This document shows positions 1 through 7,260 of a stretch of 42,063 bases of DNA, in pieces (position 1 is the stretch's first letter; every line of letters starts with the position of its first letter). Source of the stretch: Acetobacteraceae bacterium. GTDB taxonomy: Bacteria > Pseudomonadota > Alphaproteobacteria > Acetobacterales > Acetobacteraceae. The DNA is taken from NCBI GenBank assembly GCA_009693865.1, contig SHWL01000020.1:1-42063 (forward strand), read 5' to 3'. The translations under genes were made by a program, and so were the position numbers. The notes below the pieces were generated by a model that was given only the letters and a program-made list of their open reading frames with translations, ran no database searches and was not told the origin of the DNA.

Positions 1-108
1 CATCCTCCGGCGCGACCGGAGGATCCGGAGCGGCACCACGCCTTGCTTTCCGGCGCTATTATACGCGGATATGTGCCGCTACCGATCCTCCGGTCACGCC
101 GGAGGATG
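1..108. repeat. REP doublet A (inverted pair of hairpins)
   Basis: Two 36-base arms (1-36 and 73-108) are inverted copies with about three mismatches, separated by 36 bases. Each arm is itself a hairpin, with stem CCTCCGG / CCGGAGG around a 5-base loop. The inner ends share the GCGGCAC / GTGCCGC core found in the doublet near 41.87 kb. The right arm ends in the ATGAC tail (GTCAT on the other strand) that all three doublets carry. The element starts at the window edge, so it may extend further left. It lies in intergenic DNA before the racemase gene. Confidence 0.75.
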
Positions 109-247
109 ACGAAAAAGCAAGCGTCAGCGCCATAATGAGAATTGCTGGATCTCGTTGGATTTCTCCGCCGCCCGAGCAGTTGACCATCGTCGTCACATGG
201 GCAGACTGCCGGGCGAGACATCGCGACGGGAAAGGGAACAGGACATC

Positions 248-1375
248 ATGGCAACAGGACCGCTCGCGGGTGTCAAAATTCTGGAGTTCTCGGGCATCGG
301 CCCAGGACCGTTTTGTGGGATGTTGTTGTCGGATATGGGAGCGGATGTGTTGCGTATCGACCGCAAGGACGGTGATCGCGGCGACAAGACTCACGTCACC
401 CGCCGAGGCCGCAAATCCGTGGCGCTGGACCTGAAACAACCGGACGCGCGCGAGGCGTGCCTCCGGCTGATGGACATGGCGGATGCGATTTACGAGGGCT
501 TCCGTCCCGGCGTCATGGAACGGCTTGGGCTTGGCCCTGGCATCGCGCTCGCGCGTAATCCGAAGCTGGTTTACGGCCGCATGACGGGATGGGGGCAGGA
601 GGGGCCTCTGTCGCAGGCGGCGGGCCATGACATCAACTACATCGCCATCACGGGCGCCCTGCATGCGATCGGCACGGCGGAGCGGCCGGTGCCACCATTG
701 AACCTGGTCGGCGATTTCGGGGGTGGGGCGCTGTATCTCGCGGTCGGGTTGCTCGCGGCGTTGCTGCATGCGCGCGCCACGGGTGAGGGGCAGGTGGTGG
801 ATGCCGCGATGAGCGATGGCGCGGCGTCGTTGATGGCGGCGTTTTATGGGCACATGGCCGGGGGACGGTGGACGGATACGCGCGCATCGAATGGGGTGGA
901 TGGCGGCGCGCCCTATTACGGCGTGTACCAGTGCAAGGATGGACGCTGGGTGGCGCTTGGCTCGATCGAGCCACAGTTTTTCGCGATTCTGTTGGAGAAG
1001 CTTGGCATTGCCGATTTTCCGCGGAATCGGCAGCGCGATCCCTCGCTTTGGCCGGATCTGCGGGCACGGCTGGAGGCGATTTTTCTGACGAAAACCCAGG
1101 CGGAATGGATCGCCTCGATGGAGGGCAGCGATGCCTGCTTCGCCGGAGTGTTGAGTCTGACCGACGCGCCGTCTCATCCGCACCATGTCGCGCGAGAAAC
1201 GTTCGTCACCATCGATGGCGTGCGGCAACCCGCGCCCGCACCCAGGTTTTCCCGGACTCCCGGGCGGATCCAGGAACTCGATCCGCGGATCGGAGCGCAT
1301 AACGAGACGGGGTTGATGAGTTGGGGTTTTACGCGGGACGAGGTTGAGGGGTTGCGGCGGTGTGGGGCGTTGTAG
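248..1375 (+). CDS. alpha-methylacyl-CoA racemase (class III CoA-transferase family)
   Basis: This 375-residue protein belongs to the CaiB/BaiF superfamily and looks like a 2-methylacyl-CoA racemase, which interconverts R and S 2-methyl-branched acyl-CoAs so that they can enter beta-oxidation. The N-terminus has the racemase-type [17 protein letters not shown] stretch (about residues 18-34). A GHDIN motif places a His at 127, and LVGDFGGG places an Asp at 156. These correspond to the His/Asp pair used by the Mycobacterium tuberculosis racemase MCR. The ATG at 248 is preceded by a purine-rich GGGAACAGGA ribosome site and gives the usual family length; an upstream in-frame start would add 31 residues with no family similarity. 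A convergent SDR gene ends 24 bases downstream. The preferred substrate (fatty, isoprenoid or steroid side chain) cannot be read from sequence. Confidence 0.88.
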   Translation: MATGPLAGVKILEFSGIGPGPFCGMLLSDMGADVLRIDRKDGDRGDKTHVTRRGRKSVALDLKQPDAREACLRLMDMADAIYEGFRPGVMERLGLGPGIALARNPKLVYGRMTGWGQEGPLSQAAGHDINYIAITGALHAIGTAERPVPPLNLVGDFGGGALYLAVGLLAALLHARATGEGQVVDAAMSDGAASLMAAFYGHMAGGRWTDTRASNGVDGGAPYYGVYQCKDGRWVALGSIEPQFFAILLEKLGIADFPRNRQRDPSLWPDLRARLEAIFLTKTQAEWIASMEGSDACFAGVLSLTDAPSHPHHVARETFVTIDGVRQPAPAPRFSRTPGRIQELDPRIGAHNETGLMSWGFTRDEVEGLRRCGAL

Positions 1376-1398
1376 GGGGACTGGTGCGCGCCCATTTT

Positions 1399-2151
1399 TC
1401 AGTGAAACATGCGCCCGGAATCGATAACGACCGTCTGACCTGTCATGGTCTCCGTGCGGCACATGGTGACCACCATGTCGGCGCAGTCGTCCTTGTCAGC
1501 GGCCTTCTTCAGGAGCGAACTGGCGGCCCCGCTCGCGATCATCTCGGGCCGGAGGTTGGCCGTCGCGCGCGTGCCCTCAAGCAGTCCCGGCGCCACGCAA
1601 TTGACGAGTGTCTCGGGTGCCATCGCGACCGCCATGCAGCGCGTGAGATGGATGAGCCCAGCCTTCGACACCGCGTAGGCAATGGATGAACCCTGAGGCC
1701 CAAGCCCGGCAACGGACGAGATATTCACCACGCGCCCGCGTCCCTGGGCTTTCATGATGGGCGCCACCGCCTTGGTGAGGCGCATCGGCCCGGTCAGGTT
1801 GACCGAAATGATCTTGTCCCATTCCTCCTGCGTCATGTTGTCGAGGTCGGTGAACGGGATCGCCTTATTGTAGGCCGCGTCGTTGACGAGAATATCGAGG
1901 CGGCCGAAACGTTTGATCACATCGCCGATGAGTTTGGCGACAGCCACTCCATCGGTGATGTCGCAGGCGAACGCGGCCGCGTTGATCTGATAACCTGAGG
2001 TCAGTTCGCGCGCGACGCCCTCCGCCTGTTCGCGGCTCTGTGCATACATGACGGCGATATGCGCGCCCTCCTTGGCCAGAGCGTGGCAGATGCGTTGTCC
2101 TAGTCCGCCATTGCCGCCCGTTATGAGCGCGACCGCGCCTCTGAGGTCCAT
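1399..2151 (-). CDS. short-chain dehydrogenase/reductase (SDR, FabG-like)
   Basis: A 250-residue classical SDR, a NAD(P)-dependent oxidoreductase acting on a hydroxy or keto substrate. Visible motifs are the TGGNGGLG cofactor loop near residue 11, NDAA in place of the usual NNAG, the ISS serine in the mid-140s, and the YAVSK Tyr/Lys pair about 13 residues later. The C-terminus ends TVVIDSGRMFH, where many relatives have VDGG. It is transcribed away from the ABC importer genes, with an upstream element at 2201-2230 also present before the importer operon. This suggests shared expression with the importer. Substrate unknown. Confidence 0.85.
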   Translation of the reverse strand: MDLRGAVALITGGNGGLGQRICHALAKEGAHIAVMYAQSREQAEGVARELTSGYQINAAAFACDITDGVAVAKLIGDVIKRFGRLDILVNDAAYNKAIPFTDLDNMTQEEWDKIISVNLTGPMRLTKAVAPIMKAQGRGRVVNISSVAGLGPQGSSIAYAVSKAGLIHLTRCMAVAMAPETLVNCVAPGLLEGTRATANLRPEMIASGAASSLLKKAADKDDCADMVVTMCRTETMTGQTVVIDSGRMFH

Positions 2152-2200
2152 GAACTTTCTCCTGTGTGAGAGTGCGCGTTCCCGTTTCCGGGGCGAGTTT

Positions 2201-2230
2201 GTGTCCTAAGCCAGGGAGTGGGCAAGCCGG
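2201..2230 (-). promoter_or_regulatory. conserved upstream element, copy 1 (putative promoter)
   Basis: On the minus strand this reads CTTGCCCACTCCCTGGCTTA followed by GGACAC, about 50-80 bases upstream of the SDR start. A closely similar block lies at 5561-5590, upstream of the importer operon, and the similarity extends about 25 bases further on the downstream side. TTGCCC could be a -35 box, but no good -10 is obvious at standard spacing. The promoter role is inference from position and conservation. Confidence 0.4.
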
Positions 2231-2231
2231 G

Positions 2232-3185
2232 TCACGCGGCCGTTATCTGGATCATCCGCTCGATCTGCTCCTTCGACAAAGGTGCCTGGATGAATTTGAA
2301 TCGGACCGCATCCGACATCAGCGACTCAATGCCAGTCACCCGGTCGGCCCAAATGGCCTCGTTCGGAAAGAACTCCTCGCGCAAACGTTTAACAAGCCGC
2401 TCCGGCACACCGGCGAATTCGGCGTACGCCTTGGCGGCATCGGCACTTTGATACATCCATCGCACTGTCTCCCGATACGCCACGAGGAAGCGCGCGATGA
2501 CCGGTCTGCGGGCCTCCAGAACGGCCGCGTGCGCGACGTTCACTCGCACCGTTTGCTCACGCATCGACGGCACGTCATTCCCGCTCGCGACGATGCGAAT
2601 CTTCCCGCTCTCAGCGGCGTCGAGCAGGTACGGCGCGGCGGACCAGCCAACATCGATCTGGCCGGACATGACCTGCGTGTAGGTGCCGGGAATACCGCCG
2701 GTCGCGACCAGTTGCGGCTTAATGTCAAATGTGTCGACAAAACCCAATACCACGCTGTTGGTCGACGACCCCTGAGTGGAAAACGCAACCGTTTTGCCGT
2801 TGGTGTCCTTCAGCGATTGAACCCGCGAATCGGCTCGCACGTACCAAAACAGATCGCCAGCCCCGGTCGCCTGGGAGCCAAGAATTCGGATCGGCGCGCC
2901 TTTGGAGAAGGCGCCGATCGCGCCCAGGGTCCCTCCCGCGACGCCAATCTCGGCACTGCTCGACAGCACCGCCTGCAAGGTCTCGCCACTTCCTTGCGTG
3001 TACAGAATATCGAGATCGAGGCCCTGCTTACGGAAGATCCCCGCGCGTTGCCCGAGTTCCGCGACCGATGTGTCCCAATTTCCCTTCTGTCCCACCGCGA
3101 GTTTCAGGGTGTCAGCGGCATGAGCTCGGCCAGTCAACGTCAGTCCCGCGGGAAGCGCTGCCGCCAGCAGAGTACGTCGACGCAT
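2232..3185 (-). CDS. ABC transporter substrate-binding protein (NMT1/SsuA/TauA-like)
   Basis: A 317-residue periplasmic solute-binding protein. It starts with MRRRTLLAAALPAGLTLTG and an AHA cleavage site, a typical arginine-led signal peptide. The mature part shows the NMT1/SsuA layout: LKLAVGQKGNWD, GIFRKQGLDLDI, a GSGETLQAVLSSSAEIGVAG segment, and the second-lobe motif QVMSGQIDVGWSAAPY. This family binds nitrate, sulfonates, taurine, pyrimidines or aromatic acids, and the ligand cannot be told here. A GGGAGG ribosome site precedes the ATG. It is the last gene of the importer operon, 14 bases after the second permease. Confidence 0.87.
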   Translation of the reverse strand: MRRRTLLAAALPAGLTLTGRAHAADTLKLAVGQKGNWDTSVAELGQRAGIFRKQGLDLDILYTQGSGETLQAVLSSSAEIGVAGGTLGAIGAFSKGAPIRILGSQATGAGDLFWYVRADSRVQSLKDTNGKTVAFSTQGSSTNSVVLGFVDTFDIKPQLVATGGIPGTYTQVMSGQIDVGWSAAPYLLDAAESGKIRIVASGNDVPSMREQTVRVNVAHAAVLEARRPVIARFLVAYRETVRWMYQSADAAKAYAEFAGVPERLVKRLREEFFPNEAIWADRVTGIESLMSDAVRFKFIQAPLSKEQIERMIQITAA

Positions 3186-3199
3186 GATGTGTTCCTCCC

Positions 3200-3925
3200 T
3201 CAGTTTCTGTTGAGTCGCGTCAACGCGGCGTTGACGGCGGCCACGAGCAATACCACCAGAATCAACAGCGCATACATGCCCGGCATGTCAAAGCGGCGAT
3301 ATGAATCCATCACCAGGAAGCCAATGCCCGCTTTCGACAACTTGGTCTCGGCCAGCAAGATGCCGATCGCGGCGACACCGAAGCCCAGACGTAGTCCATT
3401 CAGCAACGGCTCACGCACCGCCGGCAGATAGATCTTGGTCGCCATCTGCCAGGTCGTGGCACGGAACCCATGGCCAACGTTGAGCAGAACCGGCCGGACC
3501 GCGCGGACGCCGCTCGCGACACTGATCGCGACCGGAAAGAAGCAGGAGATCGCGCCCATCGCGATCTTCGATCCTGGGCCGGCGCCAAACGCCAGCAGCA
3601 GGGCAGGGAAGAAAATGATCTTGGGGACCGGCGCGAGGTAATGGACCCAGCGTTCATAAGCGGCCGCGAGGAACCGGTTGGCGCCCAGAGCGAGACCGGC
3701 GCTGGCGCCCGCGAGGCCACCCACGGATACGGCCATCAGAAATTCGCCGGACGTGACGCCAAGGTTACGATAAAACGCCGGATCGGCCAGGGTGATCGCG
3801 AGCGCTTTGGCGATGTACCACAGCGACGGCACGACATCGCGGAACAACAGTCCCGACGCGGCGAGCGCTTCCCACGCCGCCATGATGGCGACCGCGGCGA
3901 TCAGCCGTAGGCGCGCCGCAGCCAT
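3200..3925 (-). CDS. ABC transporter permease, second subunit (SsuC/TauC-like)
   Basis: A 241-residue integral membrane permease with about six hydrophobic segments. The start chosen is the ATG of MAAARLRLIAAVAIMAAWEAL, with GGAG about 12 bases upstream. The first transmembrane helix follows directly, whereas the longer open frame upstream is arginine-rich and lies over the neighbouring permease. The cytoplasmic coupling loop with PKIIFFPALLLAFGAGPGSK and a downstream G-rich segment is typical of the family. It overlaps the end of the preceding permease gene by 25 bases. It is only distantly similar to that permease, so the channel is probably a heterodimer. Confidence 0.85.
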   Translation of the reverse strand: MAAARLRLIAAVAIMAAWEALAASGLLFRDVVPSLWYIAKALAITLADPAFYRNLGVTSGEFLMAVSVGGLAGASAGLALGANRFLAAAYERWVHYLAPVPKIIFFPALLLAFGAGPGSKIAMGAISCFFPVAISVASGVRAVRPVLLNVGHGFRATTWQMATKIYLPAVREPLLNGLRLGFGVAAIGILLAETKLSKAGIGFLVMDSYRRFDMPGMYALLILVVLLVAAVNAALTRLNRN

Positions 3926-4650
3926 CGTTCGATATGCTCCAAACAAACGAAGAACAGCATGCTGGCCAGCAGCACGAAACCGATGGCGGCGTAGGTGCCC
4001 GCCAGGTCGTAACGCTCCGCCAGTTCGTTGATGAGTTGCCCGAGTCCGCCAAGGTTGATCAGGAATTCCACGCCGACGATGTTGATCAGACTGAATGTCA
4101 GCCCCAGGCGAAGTCCCGTGAAGATCGCTGGCATCGCGGCGGGAAACAGTATCTTGCGAAACATCTGTCCGCGGGTCAGCCGGAGCGAGCGCCCGACATC
4201 GATCAGCACGGTACGCGTGGCGGCCAGGCCTTCCACGGTCTTCAGGATGACCGGTGCGGTGCCGGCGGCGACACCAAGGATCACGATGGTGATTGAGGAC
4301 CGGCCGAACAACACGAGGAACAGCGGATAAGCCAATACCAGCGGCGCGGCGGCCCATGCGGCGACCCAGGGCTCGAAGGCGCGGCGGAAGGGACGGGAGT
4401 GATACAGCCAGAAGCCGGCCGGTACTCCGGCGGTCAGGATCAGCAGACCCGCCGCGAACGTTTCGGCGCTGGTGAGAAGAAAGCGCGCGGGCACCTGTTC
4501 TTCGACCACGATGCGGCCCAGGGCGGCCAGCACCTCGGAGGGTGGCGGAACGACGTAACGGCTGACTACATCGATCGCGATGAGGCCCTGCAACGCCAGA
4601 CCCGCGGCGATCAGCGTAACGAGCCCGAACACGGGCGCCAGCCGGATCAC
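3901..4650 (-). CDS. ABC transporter permease, first subunit
   Basis: A 249-residue permease beginning at a GTG (reading MIRLAPVFGLVTLIAAGLAL), one base after the ATPase stop codon, which suggests translational coupling. An upstream ATG at 4794 would force a long overlap with the ATPase gene and add a non-hydrophobic, arginine- and proline-rich segment, so it is rejected. The cytoplasmic coupling region APLVLAYPLFLVLFGRSS and the VEFLINLGGLGQLI segment match SsuC/TauC-like permeases. It probably pairs with the product of the next gene to form the inner-membrane pore. Confidence 0.84.
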   Translation of the reverse strand: MIRLAPVFGLVTLIAAGLALQGLIAIDVVSRYVVPPPSEVLAALGRIVVEEQVPARFLLTSAETFAAGLLILTAGVPAGFWLYHSRPFRRAFEPWVAAWAAAPLVLAYPLFLVLFGRSSITIVILGVAAGTAPVILKTVEGLAATRTVLIDVGRSLRLTRGQMFRKILFPAAMPAIFTGLRLGLTFSLINIVGVEFLINLGGLGQLINELAERYDLAGTYAAIGFVLLASMLFFVCLEHIERWLRRAYG

Positions 4651-4651
4651 G

Positions 4652-5452
4652 TCACGTCGCCAGATGCTCGGCGGCGTCCAGGCCGCGATTGGCTTCCTCG
4701 CGCAGATCGACCCAGAGTTCGGCGACATAGCGCCCGAATTCCGGACTGGTAAGGATGTCGTCGCCCCGTGGCCGCGGTAAGCGCACTTCCACAATGCGCC
4801 GGACCCGACCTGGCCGGAACGTCATGACAACGATGCGATCGGACAACTGCACCGCTTCGGTCAGGCTGTGGGTGATCAGCAGTGTCGTCTGGCGCAGTCG
4901 CTGCTGGATCTGTGTGACCTTGGCGCCCAGTAGCAAGCGTGTCTGTTCGTCCAACGAGGCGAATGGTTCGTCCATCAGCAGAATCTTCGGTTGGGCGGCG
5001 AGGGTTCGGGCGATGGACACCCGCTGGCGCATACCGCCCGATAATTCCGCGGGATAGCGTTGCTCGAAGCCGCGCAGACCGACCATGGTGACATAGTGAA
5101 GCGCGCGCTCGAGTCGTTCCGCCCGGGAAACGCCTCGCAATTCAAGCGGAAAGGCGACATTGTCGATGACGTTGCGCCAGGGGAATGTGCTCTCCTCCTG
5201 AAACACCATGCCAATCGCGGGGTGCGGACCGTTTACGGTTTCGCCGCCCACCGTGACGCGGCCCTGATAGTCTCCGGTCAGGCCACCGATGATGTGGAAC
5301 AAGGTGGACTTGCCGCAGCCCGATGGACCGATGACAGAAACGAACTCGCCCTCCGCCACGTCGAACGTGAAGTCTTCCACCGCGGTCACGCCGAATTCGG
5401 TGGTGCCGAAGCGCTTGGTGACGTGCTCAACGGTGAGGGTGGGTACGGCCAT
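4652..5452 (-). CDS. ABC transporter ATP-binding protein (SsuB/TauB-like)
   Basis: A 266-residue ATPase energising the importer. It shows Walker A GPSGCGKST near residue 42, a Q-loop in MVFQEESTFPW, signature LSGGMRQR, Walker B ILLMDEPFASLD and the switch His in LLITHSLTEAV. The FPWRNV sequence after the Q-loop is characteristic of the nitrate/sulfonate/taurine subclass. It is the first gene of a four-gene operon (ATPase, permease, permease, binding protein). No strong ribosome site is seen; instead a short inverted repeat sits just upstream of the start. Confidence 0.9.
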   Translation of the reverse strand: MAVPTLTVEHVTKRFGTTEFGVTAVEDFTFDVAEGEFVSVIGPSGCGKSTLFHIIGGLTGDYQGRVTVGGETVNGPHPAIGMVFQEESTFPWRNVIDNVAFPLELRGVSRAERLERALHYVTMVGLRGFEQRYPAELSGGMRQRVSIARTLAAQPKILLMDEPFASLDEQTRLLLGAKVTQIQQRLRQTTLLITHSLTEAVQLSDRIVVMTFRPGRVRRIVEVRLPRPRGDDILTSPEFGRYVAELWVDLREEANRGLDAAEHLAT

Positions 5453-5461
5453 GTTATGTCA

Positions 5462-5481
5462 AACGCGATTCGTCTCGCGTT
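5462..5481 (-). promoter_or_regulatory. inverted repeat immediately upstream of the importer operon
   Basis: AACGCGA and TCGCGTT form a perfect 7-base inverted repeat with a 6-base loop, about 10 bases upstream of the ATPase start codon. It lies where a ribosome site is expected, and no AGGAGG-like sequence is visible. It could be an operator or an mRNA hairpin limiting initiation. This is positional inference only. Confidence 0.3.
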
Positions 5482-5560
5482 CCGGCAGCCCCTCCGGCGT
5501 CCATGAGCGTCCTCCCGTGCGCGGTCGTTTCGCGGCGCTTCCCGTGTCAGCGGGTAGTGT

Positions 5561-5590
5561 GCGGCCTAAGCCTGGGGGCGGGCAAGGCGG
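5561..5590 (-). promoter_or_regulatory. conserved upstream element, copy 2 (putative promoter)
   Basis: On the minus strand this reads CCTTGCCCGCCCCCAGGCTT followed by AGGCCGC, about 110-140 bases before the importer ATPase. It matches copy 1 (2201-2230) at most positions, including the TTGCCC block and the GGCTTAGG block. It probably marks the importer operon promoter region. It also abuts the asd remnant on the other strand. Confidence 0.4.
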
Positions 5591-5630
5591 GACGTCCTTT
5601 GGCGGGTGCGCCGTGATCGCCGCGGCGTGA

Positions 5631-5990
5631 AGCACCGGAAGGCCCCGCTGGCAGGACGCTGTCCTTCAGGGCCAGGAAATCGCCGTCGAGGAGTTGACCG
5701 AGGTGAGGTTCGATGGCGTCGATATCGCGTTGTTCCCGGCTGGCAGCGGCGTTTCCAAACGCTTCGCGGCGGTGACGGTGAGGGCGGGCGCGGTCGTGGC
5801 GGAAACCGGCCGCATCCTGGGGGCAGCTGATTTTCCGATCGGCATCACCTGCATCGGCGTCCCGGTGCCGCGCGCGCATGCCATCGCGCTGCCTGTGGAG
5901 TTCGACAAGGTCGTCGCACCGGACGGGGCGCGGCTCTCAACGCTGTGCAGATCGCGGAACTGCTGCTGAAACTGGGTCGATCGGAGGAGG
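5631..5990 (+). pseudogene. asd: aspartate-semialdehyde dehydrogenase (asd) remnant
   Basis: Three blocks of Asd sequence survive. Block one (from about 5660) reads QGQEIAVEELTEVRFDGVDI continuing into ALFPAGSGVSKRFAAVTVRAGAVV, matching Asd around residues 50-90. It runs in frame into ETGRILGAADFPIGITCIGV and PRAHAIALPVEFDK, from the C-terminal third. From 5927, in a different frame, GAALNAVQIAELLLKLG matches the Asd C-terminus. The catalytic-cysteine centre and the segment before the last block are deleted, the N-terminus is absent, and a stop lies just upstream (5628-5630). It cannot encode a working enzyme. It sits between the divergent upstream region of the importer operon and the end of a CoA-transferase gene. 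Confidence 0.8.
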
Positions 5991-6015
5991 GAAGACGGTG
6001 GCGCGTCTATCCCTG

Positions 6016-7260
6016 TTATATCGCACGGCTTTCCGCCAGGATGGACATCTCCCCGCGCGATAGTCCCAGTTCATCGCAGAAGATTTCCACGTTGTGCTCC
6101 CCAATCAACGGCGCTCGCCGGGAGATCGCCCAGGGAGAGCCGTTGTAGATGGATGCCTCGCCTGGGTAGACGAAGCTGCGACCCAGTTCCGGATGCTCCA
6201 CTTGCTTCCAGAAACCGCGATCCTGCAAGTGCGGGTCGTCAAGCAGAGCTTCCGAAGGACGCACCGCGCCCCAGGTAAATCCGCGTTCCTGGGCCGCGTG
6301 GTAAGCCTCCTCCGCCGGCACGCTGGCGATGAAGTTGGCGATAAGGTCGTCGATGATGTGCGACGCGTTCGCCGCGATCACCGCCGGGTCCTGGTATTTG
6401 GGGTCCTTGAGATCGCCGGCCATGCCGTAACTGTCCAGCAGGTCCGCCAGCTCCCCGATGTATTTAGGGGCAAGCCGGCCCGCCACCAACGCCGTGACGT
6501 AATTGCCATCCTTGGCGAGGAACTGGGTTCGCGGCGTGGGCGCCGCCGCGTGATGGCGGCCGGTCTGGCGCAGCAACGTCTCGTTTCGGTAAACGTAGTT
6601 GGCGATTGCCGCCTCGGTTGTCAGTGCACACGCTTCGTGGATCGATGCATCGATGGACTGCCCAAGGCCAGTGACCGAGCGGTGGACCAAAGCGGCCATG
6701 ATCGAAATGTAAGCGAAATGACAACCCATGTGCCACGCCTGGCCGCCTCCCGGCGCGATCGGTGGCGCGTCCGGCACGTCCGCCTCGTCATATCCGCTGG
6801 AGGCCATCTCGCCACCCGCCGCGAGGTGGAGCAGGTCGGTGGACAGGTAATCCCTCCAGGGGCCGGTCTGACCGAATGGGGTCAGGGCGCACAGGATCAG
6901 GCCAGGGTTCTCTGCTTTTAACGCGTCGTAACCCAGCCCCAGGGAGGCCAGATGGCCCGGCCGGAATGTCTCCAGAATGACATCGGCGTCGGCCGCCAAC
7001 CTTCGGAAAAGCTCCCGCCCATCGGCGGTTTCCAGGCTCAGCGTAATGCCGCGTTTGGATGTGTTGTAGTACCAGAACGATAAGCTGCGATCCGGATGCG
7101 GAATGTCGTCGAGGAACGGTCCGATGTGGCGGCAGGGTTCGCCTCCGGGAGGTTCGATCTTGACCACGTCGGCCCCGAGATCGCCAAGCAGCTTTCCACA
7201 AAACTGTCCCGTTTCGTTCGCGAGTTCCAGCACGCGCAGGCCAGCCAGGGGACCGGTCAT
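6016..7260 (-). CDS. class III CoA-transferase, subunit apparently lacking the catalytic Asp
   Basis: A 414-residue CaiB/BaiF family protein (LAGLRVLELANETGQFCGKL at the N-terminus, FRPGHLASLGLGYDAL near 100, GLGQSIDASIHEA near 200). Class III CoA-transferases move CoA between carboxylic acids through an aspartyl anhydride. Here the segment expected to hold that Asp reads GGGQAWHMG (about 171-179), with no acidic residue, and by count a Trp replaces the Asp. Its start codon overlaps the stop of the neighbouring CoA-transferase gene (ATGA at 7257-7260). The two products are therefore probably made together and may form a heteromer like BbsE/BbsF. An independent enzyme with an alternative residue is possible. 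Confidence 0.82.
   Translation of the reverse strand: MTGPLAGLRVLELANETGQFCGKLLGDLGADVVKIEPPGGEPCRHIGPFLDDIPHPDRSLSFWYYNTSKRGITLSLETADGRELFRRLAADADVILETFRPGHLASLGLGYDALKAENPGLILCALTPFGQTGPWRDYLSTDLLHLAAGGEMASSGYDEADVPDAPPIAPGGGQAWHMGCHFAYISIMAALVHRSVTGLGQSIDASIHEACALTTEAAIANYVYRNETLLRQTGRHHAAAPTPRTQFLAKDGNYVTALVAGRLAPKYIGELADLLDSYGMAGDLKDPKYQDPAVIAANASHIIDDLIANFIASVPAEEAYHAAQERGFTWGAVRPSEALLDDPHLQDRGFWKQVEHPELGRSFVYPGEASIYNGSPWAISRRAPLIGEHNVEIFCDELGLSRGEMSILAESRAI

Noticed and set aside
2166-3431. Long plus-strand open frame across the binding-protein gene
   Set aside because: It is antisense to a clear NMT1-like gene, arginine/proline-rich, and matches no family.
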